DNA from: Aquimarina sp040786285
GTDB taxonomy: Bacteria > Bacteroidota > Bacteroidia > Flavobacteriales > Flavobacteriaceae
Direction: 5' to 3'
Assembly (NCBI RefSeq): GCF_040786285.1
Contig: NZ_JBFMKQ010000001.1
Span: 1,364,001 to 1,428,000 of the forward strand
Length of the DNA stretch: 64,000 nt
Numbering within the stretch: the stretch's first letter is position 1; every line of letters starts with the position of its first letter. This document shows positions 1 through 6,804 of the stretch, piece by piece. Made by a program: the position numbers and the translations under genes. A model generated the notes under the pieces. The model searched no databases. It saw only the letters and a program-made list of their open reading frames with translations, and had not been told where the DNA came from.

Positions 1-405
1 TGTGATTTCTTTATTTTTCGTAGCATCCAGGGAATCTAGGCTTACATTCAGGGTTTTGATGCCACATTTCTTAAAAAGATCGATAAACTTATCTACGATA
101 ACACCATTAGTGGTTAAGGTAAGTTGTATCGGTAGCGAAGCGAGTTTTTCTATAATCTGAGCGGCATCTTTACGGATTAATGGTTCGCCGCCTGTTAAGC
201 GAATTTTTGTAACACCATGATCCACAAATTCTTTGGCGATAGTGTAGATCTCTTCATAGGTCATGATATGTGCCTTGGGAGATAGCTGAATCCCATCTGC
301 CGGCATGCAATACGTGCAGCGAAGATTACAACGTTCTGTAAGCGAAATACGAAGATAATTGTGTTTTCTGCCAAATGTATCTGTAAGTATGTTGGATTTA
401 GTCAT
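1..405 (-). CDS. moaA: GTP 3',8-cyclase MoaA (5' part, runs off the window)
   Basis: Radical SAM enzyme that starts molybdenum cofactor synthesis by rearranging GTP to a cyclic intermediate later turned into cyclic pyranopterin monophosphate. Only the first 135 codons are inside the window; the gene continues past position 1. The N-terminal 4Fe-4S motif CNLRCTYC is visible (Cys 26, 30, 33), followed by the SAM-binding LTGGEPL motif and a TTNG strand, the classic MoaA order. The ATG at 405 overlaps the moaCB stop by 8 bases, which fixes the start and shows translational coupling as the last visible gene of the operon. The C-terminal second cluster cannot be checked here. Identity is near certain. 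Confidence 0.95.
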   Translation of the reverse strand, partial: MTKSNILTDTFGRKHNYLRISLTERCNLRCTYCMPADGIQLSPKAHIMTYEEIYTIAKEFVDHGVTKIRLTGGEPLIRKDAAQIIEKLASLPIQLTLTTNGVIVDKFIDLFKKCGIKTLNVSLDSLDATKNKEIT

Positions 406-1309
406 GTCTCGCTCCTTTTAAAATTCTAAATACATGCAGTACTTCAGGAAAAATAGCTTCCATCGATTCTTTGGCTCCGTTGGTAGATCCGGGGAGTGCC
501 ATTACTAAAGTATTTTTGATCGTTCCCACTACACTTCTGGATAACATGGCATAGGGCATACGATCCTGGCCATATTTGCGAATTGCTTCTTCGATACCGG
601 GTATTGTTCTGTCTAAAAGAGGTTTTATAGCTTCCGGAGTTACATCACGTTTTGATAAGCCTGTACCTCCGGTGTAAATGATCAAATCGGCTCCTTGTTC
701 TTGATACTGCTTCGCTTTTTCCTGAATGATTTCTACTTCATCAGGAATAATGATGTAATCCAAAATGCCTACTTCGCAGTTTTCTAATTTTGCAATAATG
801 GCTTTTCCTGCTTTATCTTCTTTTTTCCCTTCAGAAATAGTATCAGAACATACAATAACAGCTGCCTGAAGGTCTCTTCTAAATTTATCTTTATAGTCTG
901 ATTTCCCCCCTTTTTTCTCAAGTAATTTAATATGATGAATCTCTACCCCTTTGTCAATGGGTTTAAGCATATCATACATATTTAAGGCCACTACACTTGC
1001 ACCATGCATAGCTTCGACTTCTACACCGGTTTTATATATCGTTTTTATGGTCACCAATACTGTAATATCTAAACCTTCAATTTTATAATCAATACCTGTA
1101 TATTCGATAGGTAAAGGGTGGCAATCTGGTAACAAGTCGGGTGTTTTTTTTACACCAAGTAGTCCGGCTGCTTTACTCATTGCAAATACATCTCCTTTGG
1201 GTACAGTTCCTTTTTGTATGGCATCGATAGTTTCGGGTTTGCTTACTTTTACCACTGCTTGTGCAGTGGCTACTCTTAGTGTAGATGCTTTATGTGTGAT
1301 GTCTACCAT
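398..1309 (-). CDS. moaCB: Bifunctional MoaC/MoaB-type molybdenum cofactor protein (fusion)
   Basis: A 303-residue fusion. Residues 1-~150 are MoaC (cyclic pyranopterin monophosphate synthase, partner of MoaA), with the conserved stretches GVEVEAMHGASVVALNMYDM and the KLLEKKGGKS end. Residues ~150-303 are a MoaB/Mog-type molybdopterin adenylyltransferase domain, with TGGTGLSKRDVTPEA and the ALPGSTNGAKESM loop. Stand-alone MoaC and MoaB are each about 150-170 residues, so both domains are complete. Such MoaCB fusions are known in Bacteroidota. It lies between moaE and moaA in the same operon, and its stop overlaps the moaA start. A palindromic repeat fills the 124-base gap before it. Confidence 0.93.
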   Translation of the reverse strand: MVDITHKASTLRVATAQAVVKVSKPETIDAIQKGTVPKGDVFAMSKAAGLLGVKKTPDLLPDCHPLPIEYTGIDYKIEGLDITVLVTIKTIYKTGVEVEAMHGASVVALNMYDMLKPIDKGVEIHHIKLLEKKGGKSDYKDKFRRDLQAAVIVCSDTISEGKKEDKAGKAIIAKLENCEVGILDYIIIPDEVEIIQEKAKQYQEQGADLIIYTGGTGLSKRDVTPEAIKPLLDRTIPGIEEAIRKYGQDRMPYAMLSRSVVGTIKNTLVMALPGSTNGAKESMEAIFPEVLHVFRILKGARHD

Positions 1310-1343
1310 GTATTTTAAATAACATTTATTTATATTTCTATGT

Positions 1344-1420
1344 TGTCATCCCAGTGAAGACTGGGATCCATAGTACATATATCATATTCGTTTTGGATTC
1401 CAGCCTACGCCGGAATGACA
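1344..1420. repeat. Dispersed palindromic repeat, copy 1 (paired 27-bp arms)
   Basis: Two 27-base arms (1344-1370 and 1394-1420) face each other as inverted copies and agree at about 21 of 27 positions. Each arm begins TGTCAT and ends GGATCCA or GGAATCCA on its own strand, and each can also fold alone (CCCAGT/ACTGGG in the left arm, TTCCaGCC/CGCCGGAA in the right). A second copy is at 17338-17414. It sits inside the Moco operon between moaE and moaCB without breaking a gene. This matches widespread non-autonomous intergenic repeats in bacteria; mobility is an inference. Confidence 0.8.
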
Positions 1421-1433
1421 AATTGGTATTTTC

Positions 1434-1877
1434 TTAACTATTTTGTTTCCATTGATGCGTTTGATCTTCGAAAACTTCTTTTCCAAAAACAGGAACGTCT
1501 GCTTTGATCGCTTCTACAACATATTCTAATGCTTCAAAAACTACCTTTCTTCTTGGGGATGACACAAAAACAAACAGGCAAATTTCTCCAGCATTTACTC
1601 TTCCTAAACTATGATAAATATGCATACAAGTAAGGTCAAATTTATCGAATGTAGCTTCTCTGATTTCATGAAACTTTTGATTCGCCATTTCTTCATAAGC
1701 GGTATAATCGATTGCGGTAATAATTTTACCATCAATCTCATCGGCACGTACTTGACCTAAAAAGATATTATGAGCTCCAATACTAGTTTTAGTTTGATGC
1801 TTTGCAATAGATTCACCAATAAATTCTGATGAAATGGCACCTTGTTTAAATACGTTTTTTGGTTTCTTTTTTTCCAT
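1434..1877 (-). CDS. moaE: Molybdopterin synthase catalytic subunit MoaE
   Basis: Large subunit of molybdopterin synthase, which with thiocarboxylated MoaD puts two sulfurs into the pyranopterin. The 147 residues match the family length. The signature RVNAGEICLFVFVSSPRR (short-chain turn around the active site), the helix EALEYVVEAIKADVPVFGKE with its conserved lysine, and the final W near QTHQW are all present. It lies 9 bases after moeB and shares the operon with moaD. The N-terminal ~20 residues (MEKKKPKNVFKQG) are a lysine-rich extension of the kind seen in relatives. Confidence 0.93.
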   Translation of the reverse strand: MEKKKPKNVFKQGAISSEFIGESIAKHQTKTSIGAHNIFLGQVRADEIDGKIITAIDYTAYEEMANQKFHEIREATFDKFDLTCMHIYHSLGRVNAGEICLFVFVSSPRRKVVFEALEYVVEAIKADVPVFGKEVFEDQTHQWKQNS

Positions 1878-1886
1878 ATATAAATT

Positions 1887-2978
1887 CTAAACTTCTTTTA
1901 ACATTTGGTATTCAGAAATTGCAACAGCTCCTCCTTTTACATGTGATACATTTTCAAACCCATTGGCTAAAAGAATTTCTACCGCTTTTTTACTTCGAAT
2001 ACCTGATTGACAAAACACTATGGTTTCTTTTTCTTTATCTAGATCATTTATTTGCTGTTGAAGATTACCCAAAGGAATACCACTAGGGTTCAGGTTTTCG
2101 ATTTTTGGTTGTTCATAAGCTTCTCGAACATCAATAAACTGGACCTCTTCTAACAGGAATACATCTTTTGCCGTAATTTCAGAAACTTGTTTGATACCAC
2201 AAAAAAGATCATAATCTATAGTTTCAAAGTTTTTTGCAGAAGCAAGCACTTTTGATATTTCAGAGGAAACGCGGTTAATAGAAAATGACGAAGATTGCGC
2301 TGTTAGACTATCATACATCAAGAGTTTCCCGTTAAGGACATTACCTAGATTTAAAATTATTTTTAATACTTCATTAGCCTGCATGCTCCCTATAATGCCG
2401 GGCAATACGCCTAAAACTCCGATCTCGGCACAAGAAGGAACGCTTCCTGCTTTTGGAGGATCGGGGAAAAGGCACCGATAAGAAGGACCATTTTGATAAT
2501 TAAATACAGATACTTGACCTTGATACTTAAAAATAGCAGCATATACCAGAGGTTTGTCTGTAATTACACAAGCATCATTCACCAAATATCGAGTAGAAAA
2601 ATTATCAGTCCCGTCAACAATAATGTCATATTCAGAAAAAAGAGTCAATGCATTCTTTGTGGTTAGTTTCTCTGGATATGCATTGATCATTATTGAAGGG
2701 TTGAGGTCTGTAAGCCTGGCTTTGGCTGCCAAAGATTTGTTTTTCCCCAAAGAATTATCACCGTACAACACCTGGCGATGCAGGTTAGAAGCCTCTACTA
2801 CATCAAAATCAATAATGCCAAGAGTGCCAATACCAGCTGCAGTAAGGTATTGCAAAACTGGGCACCCCAATCCACCTGCTCCTATAACCAATACTTTGGA
2901 TGCATTAAGTTTTTCCTGACCAGATTCACCTATCTCTGGCAGTATAATTTGTCTGTTATATCGATTGCTTGATTTCAT
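1887..2978 (-). CDS. moeB: MoeB/ThiF-family MoaD-adenylyltransferase with C-terminal rhodanese domain
   Basis: E1-like enzyme that adenylates the MoaD C-terminus and, through its rhodanese domain, probably supplies sulfur (MoeZ/Uba4-like layout). Residues 1-~235 form the ThiF fold: RYNRQ start, nucleotide loop GAGGLG (33-38), the DNFSTR motif and the crossover cysteine Cys183 in SVPSCAEIGVLG. Residues ~262-363 are rhodanese with active loop CQSGIRS (Cys323). The paired CxxC zinc cysteines of E. coli MoeB are not seen: only YRC (Cys169) remains and no second CxxC follows. It sits 11 bases after moaD and 9 bases before moaE. Thiamine or tRNA thiolation roles cannot be excluded, but the context says Moco. 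Confidence 0.92.
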   Translation of the reverse strand: MKSSNRYNRQIILPEIGESGQEKLNASKVLVIGAGGLGCPVLQYLTAAGIGTLGIIDFDVVEASNLHRQVLYGDNSLGKNKSLAAKARLTDLNPSIMINAYPEKLTTKNALTLFSEYDIIVDGTDNFSTRYLVNDACVITDKPLVYAAIFKYQGQVSVFNYQNGPSYRCLFPDPPKAGSVPSCAEIGVLGVLPGIIGSMQANEVLKIILNLGNVLNGKLLMYDSLTAQSSSFSINRVSSEISKVLASAKNFETIDYDLFCGIKQVSEITAKDVFLLEEVQFIDVREAYEQPKIENLNPSGIPLGNLQQQINDLDKEKETIVFCQSGIRSKKAVEILLANGFENVSHVKGGAVAISEYQMLKEV

Positions 2979-2989
2979 TTTATTTTTAA

Positions 2990-3226
2990 TTATCCTCCTG
3001 CAAAAGGAGGTAATAATGCAATTTCTGCTTCGGTATTAATAACATAGCTATGATCTACCAATTGTTGATTAATAGCCACTTTAAAATCTTTTTTGCCTAA
3101 TTCTGGGTATTGGGTTCTCAATTTTTTCAGTAACTCAGACACAGAACAGCTTTCAGTATAGAATTGTTCTTCGGTAATTGTTGTGGCTTCGGCCAACATT
3201 CCAAAATATTTAATGGTCAATTGCAT
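2990..3226 (-). CDS. moaD: Molybdopterin synthase sulfur carrier subunit MoaD
   Basis: Small ubiquitin-like sulfur carrier for molybdopterin synthase. The 78 residues match the usual ~80, the body begins with a beta strand (MQLTIKYFGMLAEA), and the protein ends in the obligatory Gly-Gly (LLPPFAGG) that MoeB adenylates and that later carries the thiocarboxylate. The start overlaps the end of mobA by 17 bases and moeB follows 11 bases later, so the three are translationally coupled. Confidence 0.93.
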   Translation of the reverse strand: MQLTIKYFGMLAEATTITEEQFYTESCSVSELLKKLRTQYPELGKKDFKVAINQQLVDHSYVINTEAEIALLPPFAGG

Positions 3227-3794
3227 CCCTAATTGCTTTTAAATCTTCAATGGTATTAATATTTGTAGTCAGGTATTGTTCTTTTTCTGAAACAGGAATT
3301 GTTTTTACCTGTAGTTCATGCATGAGCATACGTAAACGCCTCTCGCCCTTAGTAAGCAGTTCCAGGCATTTTTCTGTACACCTTTTTTTATAGACAGCGA
3401 TTAACGGCATTGTTTTTCCTTCGACCTCAAACTGAATGATATCATGATCTTCTTTTTCATTTTGCAATAACTGTTTTAAAAATGAAGTAGTAACCAATGG
3501 GACATCGCAACTTACTACCAAATTATTTTCTGTGGTTGAATAGGTTAATCCCGAATGCAATCCCGCTATCGGGCCAGATTCTGGTATAATATCTTCAACT
3601 CTTTTGATTCCAAATACATCATAATCCGAATTACCGCTGACTATAACAAGTTGTGATACTAATGGTCGAATCGCTTCGATGATATGTTGAATAAAAGGCT
3701 TATCATCAAGTAGTACAAGTCCTTTTTCACTTTTCATTCTGGAGCTTTTGCCTCCAGCCAGTATAATTCCGGTTATATTTTTTTCTTCATTCAT
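3210..3794 (-). CDS. mobA: Molybdenum cofactor guanylyltransferase MobA
   Basis: Transfers GMP to molybdopterin to make the guanine dinucleotide cofactor used by DMSO-reductase-type enzymes. The 194 residues fit the family. The nucleotide-binding signature LAGGKSSRMKSEKG (12-25) is complete, followed by IVSGN and the metal-binding VVSCDVPLV strand. It lies between the ModE-type regulator and moaD (17-base overlap). Its presence suggests the organism has a MGD-dependent molybdoenzyme, none of which is in this window. A CTP transferase of the MocA type is a less likely alternative. Confidence 0.9.
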   Translation of the reverse strand: MNEEKNITGIILAGGKSSRMKSEKGLVLLDDKPFIQHIIEAIRPLVSQLVIVSGNSDYDVFGIKRVEDIIPESGPIAGLHSGLTYSTTENNLVVSCDVPLVTTSFLKQLLQNEKEDHDIIQFEVEGKTMPLIAVYKKRCTEKCLELLTKGERRLRMLMHELQVKTIPVSEKEQYLTTNINTIEDLKAIRDAIDH

Positions 3795-3811
3795 TTTAAA
3801 AATAAAGGAGC

Positions 3812-4147
3812 TTAAAGAGAAATTTGTTGTAACTCATGGTCTAAAAATTCCCAACATTTTTGATTAATAGTATCAAAGGTTTTTATTACCTTCTCTCCAT
3901 AAATCGTAAGAGAGGCACCGCCACCGCCTTTTCCACCGGTAGATGTAATTACCAAAGGCTCTTGGGCAGTTTTGTTCATGCTATCGAGTAGATTCCATGC
4001 TTTTTTATAAGACATTTCTAAAGTACTTGCTGCTTTGCTCAAAGAACCTGTTTTTGCTATTGCTTTTAACAAACGAACTCTTCCTTCACCCAGGAATACT
4101 CCGTCTTCAGATTCTATCCAGATTCTACTCTTAATTTTATAGCCCAT
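3812..4147 (-). CDS. ModE-type winged-helix regulator lacking the molybdate-binding domain
   Basis: A 111-residue protein equal to the N-terminal DNA-binding part of ModE: GRVRLLKAIAKTGSLSKAASTLEMSYKKAWNLLDSMN is the LysR-like helix-turn-helix and TGGKGGGGASLT is the ModE wing. The two C-terminal TOBE (molybdate-binding) domains of E. coli ModE are absent and no room for them exists before mobA. It is inside the Moco operon, 17 bases before mobA, and follows moeA after a 123-base gap that holds a weak -7-like box TATCTTTA (4165-4172, minus strand). It probably controls this operon or molybdate uptake; how it would sense molybdenum is not evident. Confidence 0.85.
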   Translation of the reverse strand: MGYKIKSRIWIESEDGVFLGEGRVRLLKAIAKTGSLSKAASTLEMSYKKAWNLLDSMNKTAQEPLVITSTGGKGGGGASLTIYGEKVIKTFDTINQKCWEFLDHELQQISL

Positions 4148-4270
4148 GATTACCGTTTGGTTTTTAAAGATACAACGATTTTCTTAGGTTAGATTTTCTT
4201 TATCTAAATTTTAGCAAATAAAGATTTTGAAACTAGATTATTTGATGATAATTATCATCTTTCACCTTTT

Positions 4271-5446
4271 TTATGGCAAATTAATGATCTGTAAAGCATC
4301 ACCAGGGCCAACCTCGGTAACTTCTTCTGGGAGATATACAATAACATTTGCTAGTGCAAAAGACCGAAGCATTGAAGACGCCTGGCCATCTAAAATAGTA
4401 ACTTTTTGATCTTTTACAGTTGCTTTTAAGAACTCTGCTCGTTCTCCTTTTTTAATGTAGGTACCATCTGAAATAGCTGTACTTCGTGGTAAACTATTCT
4501 CTGCGTATCCCGAGATTTTGAGCAATGCCGGAATTACATAAATATAAAAACAACTTAGTGATGAAGCAGGATTACCGGGTAATGCGAATATGGTAGTGTT
4601 ATCTTTTTCGGCAAAGAAGAGTGGTTTTCCTGGTTTTTGTTTCACTTTGTAAAAGATTTCTTCAACTCCTATATCACGAAGTGCCTTACCAGCAAAATCA
4701 TAATCTCCTACCGATATCCCACCAGAAATCAAAACTACGTCATACTCTTGTAGTGCTTTTTCTAGGATGGTTTTGGTAGCGTTATATTCGTCTTCAACTT
4801 TATAAAATTCAATGTTAGAAAACCCAGAAGCATTAAGTGCTGTGGATAGCATCACAGAATTACTTTCATAAATCTGACCGTGTTGTAAGGATTGCCCAGG
4901 GGGGATTAATTCATTTCCTGTTGCAATAATGGCAATAGAGGGTTTTTGGTACACTTCGACATGAGTAATCCCCAAAGTTGCCAAATACCCTATCCCAGCA
5001 GGTGTGATTACAGTTCCTTTAGCTAGTGCGATTTCACCTTTTTTTATTTGTTCACCTTCGGGGCGGATATTTGAGTCTAGCGAAGCTGCCTCTTGCAAAA
5101 CAACTGTGTTATTATCGATAATGACTTTTTCTTGCATTACAACGGCTTTTGCACCAGAAGGTACAGGAGCCCCTGTAAAAATTCGAATGGCTTCTCCTTT
5201 TGCAATATTTGGATCGGTATTATCACCAGCTTGTACTTCGCCAACCAGGGAAAACGATTTCTCTTCTACAGAACCCAAAGCATAGCCATCCATAGCCGAT
5301 TGTCTAAATGGAGGCATATTGATAGGAGATACGATGTCTTTTGCTAACACAGATCCTATAGATGCTGATACAGCAATAGTAGTAGTTTTTTCTGTGGTTT
5401 TTGTGTACTTATTTACGAGTCGAATGGCTTGTTCTACAGATGTCAT
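4271..5446 (-). CDS. moeA: Molybdopterin molybdenumtransferase MoeA
   Basis: Inserts molybdate into adenylylated molybdopterin to give Moco. The 391 residues fit the family: N-terminal PPFRQSAMDGYA (45-56), RIFTGAPVP (88-96), ATGNEL (176-180 region), the SGGISVGDYD active-site motif (241-250), KPGKPLFF and ALPGNPAS (289-296), then the C-terminal beta domain. It is the first gene of the minus-strand Moco operon. The upstream sequence holds TATCTTTA (5469-5476, minus strand), seven of eight bases of the Bacteroidota -7 box, so the promoter may be there. Confidence in identity is high; the promoter is tentative. Confidence 0.94.
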   Translation of the reverse strand: MTSVEQAIRLVNKYTKTTEKTTTIAVSASIGSVLAKDIVSPINMPPFRQSAMDGYALGSVEEKSFSLVGEVQAGDNTDPNIAKGEAIRIFTGAPVPSGAKAVVMQEKVIIDNNTVVLQEAASLDSNIRPEGEQIKKGEIALAKGTVITPAGIGYLATLGITHVEVYQKPSIAIIATGNELIPPGQSLQHGQIYESNSVMLSTALNASGFSNIEFYKVEDEYNATKTILEKALQEYDVVLISGGISVGDYDFAGKALRDIGVEEIFYKVKQKPGKPLFFAEKDNTTIFALPGNPASSLSCFYIYVIPALLKISGYAENSLPRSTAISDGTYIKKGERAEFLKATVKDQKVTILDGQASSMLRSFALANVIVYLPEEVTEVGPGDALQIINLP

Positions 5447-5537
5447 GAGCTAATTTTCGTTGTGCATGTAAAGATAAAATGAATTTAGGATAGAAATTCA
5501 TTCTTTTTTAGAATATTTGAAAGTTAGCCTTCATCAA

Positions 5538-5780
5538 TTACAAGAAAATAGTAAAATCGTTTTCCAATCTTTTTATTTCATTTTTGGTCACTTTTAAGAG
5601 TTTTTTTAGTTTCCTTTTTTTAATTCTACATTTTGTAGTCAACAAATCCTTTTTAGATCTATATATTAAGGATTCACAATAATTTATACGATTTGGATTA
5701 GGGAGTTTAGAAATGACCTTTTTATACAAATCATCGATCTCGATCAATGTTTTTTTGGAGTTTTTTTTAAATGAGAACAT
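5538..5780 (-). CDS. Small lysine-rich hypothetical protein
   Basis: I do not recognise this 80-residue reading frame. It is very basic, with clusters such as RIKKRKLKKLLK that would form an amphipathic helix or coiled coil, and has no signal peptide or membrane span. The start ATG at 5780 has no clear ribosome binding site, which is common in Bacteroidota. It stands alone between moeA and the leader-peptide gene. AT-rich sequence can produce such frames by chance, so it may not be a gene. Confidence 0.35.
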   Translation of the reverse strand: MFSFKKNSKKTLIEIDDLYKKVISKLPNPNRINYCESLIYRSKKDLLTTKCRIKKRKLKKLLKVTKNEIKRLENDFTIFL

Positions 5781-5923
5781 GGTAGTTCAATTTAGGGAGT
5801 TGTTAAGTAGTTGGGCATTTTTATTACTATACTTGCATCAATATTTATTCCCTAATCATGATAATAATCTTAAGGTATGTTAAGATTTGGTTCTATTATG
5901 TTATCCAGAAGAAATGTTATGCT

Positions 5924-5965
5924 AAAAAAACAGCTACAGATATAAACCTGTAGCCGTTTTTGTAT
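5924..5965 (-). terminator. Rho-independent terminator after the leader-peptide gene
   Basis: Perfect 7-bp stem GCTACAG (5934-5940) and CTGTAGC (5949-5955) with an 8-base loop. On the minus strand it is followed by a run of T (complement of 5924-5930), placing it about 70 bases after the stop of the gene at 6038-6199. A short T run on the plus side means it could work in both directions. The rest of 5781-6037 holds only a short inverted repeat (ATCTTAA 5867-5873, TTAAGAT 5881-5887). Confidence 0.7.
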
Positions 5966-6037
5966 TTATGATACCCTGGGATTTGTAAGCTTAGAGTTAT
6001 CTGGTTATTATGTATAAGTAATATATGCGTTCCTTGT

Positions 6038-6199
6038 TTAGTAGCGGGAAGGGTTGGTAAGTATTGTTAAGCTATATTGTTGTTGGAAATGGGTACCTGT
6101 TTCAGGGATTAAATTTCCACCTTTAATAGTGTTCATGTTGTCTAGTTTTGTAATTGAAACTTTGTCTAATGACAGTTTTGAATTTTCAGATTTTTTCAT
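6038..6199 (-). CDS. Orphan double-glycine leader peptide (putative RiPP/bacteriocin-like precursor)
   Basis: A 53-residue frame in a stretch otherwise empty. It starts MKKSENSKLSLDKVSI, continues with TKLDNMNTIKGG and then a 25-residue tail beginning NLIPETGTHF and ending TNPSRY. The pattern K-L-x-L-x-K-x-x-I-x-x-L-(x)n-I-x-G-G (Gly 27-28) is the leader consensus of Bacteroidota ribosomal natural product precursors exported and cleaved by C39-peptidase ABC transporters. The tail has Ser and Thr but no Cys, so classical lanthionine rings are not possible without another thiol. A perfect hairpin terminator follows. No modification enzyme or transporter is in the window, so it is an orphan. Function of the tail is unknown. 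Confidence 0.7.
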   Translation of the reverse strand: MKKSENSKLSLDKVSITKLDNMNTIKGGNLIPETGTHFQQQYSLTILTNPSRY

Positions 6200-6417
6200 G
6201 ATATATACTTTTTTATAATGCCTACTCTGTTAAAGGCTTTTCGGTTTTCGCCTATAGTATTTAATTGATGTTGATCTACATAGTGTTCTGGAAATAGCAA
6301 AATCTTACCCACCAATTACGTTTTTTGAAGTATGACAAATAAAAAAAGCCATAAGCAAAATGCCACTAAACTTTTGCAGGATATTAAAAAATAAGACGTC
6401 ATAAGGTGTATTTCTTT

Positions 6418-6425
6418 TATCTTTG
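6418..6425 (+). promoter_or_regulatory. -7 promoter box TATCTTTG, abutting the start codon
   Basis: Exact match to the Bacteroidota -7 consensus TAnnTTTG. It ends only four bases before the ATG at 6430, so transcription would begin at or next to the start codon. No -33 TTG is found at the usual spacing. This box decides the choice of start at 6430 rather than the in-frame ATG at 6406, which lies upstream of the promoter. Confidence 0.6.
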
Positions 6426-6429
6426 CACC

Positions 6430-6747
6430 ATGAAATTCTTAACTATCATATTATCATTATATTTTTTTGCACTTAATTTTGTTCCGTGCGAAGATGCATA
6501 TTCCGATATTGATGATGTTCAAGCTGAAATTTCTCAAAATTTGGATATTGACTATGATCATAATGGATCTGATCAATGTTCCCCGTTTTGTCAATGTCAT
6601 TGTTGCCATGTGCATGTGATTAATTTTAATATTGTACAATTTGAAACACAATTAGCTTATATTTCTTCTAAGATTTTCTCTCATAACGAAGGAATTATTA
6701 AAGATATAGCACTCCCTATATTACAACCACCTCAATTAATTGGTTAA
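6430..6747 (+). CDS. Small exported Cys/His-rich protein (DUF6660-like)
   Basis: A 105-residue protein with an N-terminal hydrophobic signal (MKFLTIILSLYFFALNFVPC) and a cluster CSPFCQCHCCHVHV holding five cysteines and two histidines, a plausible metal site. It resembles the DUF6660 family, small proteins that precede TonB-dependent receptors in flavobacteria. An in-frame ATG exists at 6406, but the TATCTTTG promoter box lies between, so 6430 is preferred. It ends 57 bases before the receptor gene. A role in metal (copper or zinc) sensing or delivery is inference from the cluster and the neighbour. Confidence 0.7.
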   Translation: MKFLTIILSLYFFALNFVPCEDAYSDIDDVQAEISQNLDIDYDHNGSDQCSPFCQCHCCHVHVINFNIVQFETQLAYISSKIFSHNEGIIKDIALPILQPPQLIG

Positions 6748-6804
6748 TACATAAAGAAACATACTGTGTTTCAATTATTTTTTATCAATTAAATTACTCA
6801 TTAA

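Noticed and set aside
2554..2919. 121-codon plus-strand frame opposite moeB
   Set aside because: Lies wholly antisense to a well-conserved gene; low-complexity translation with no motif.
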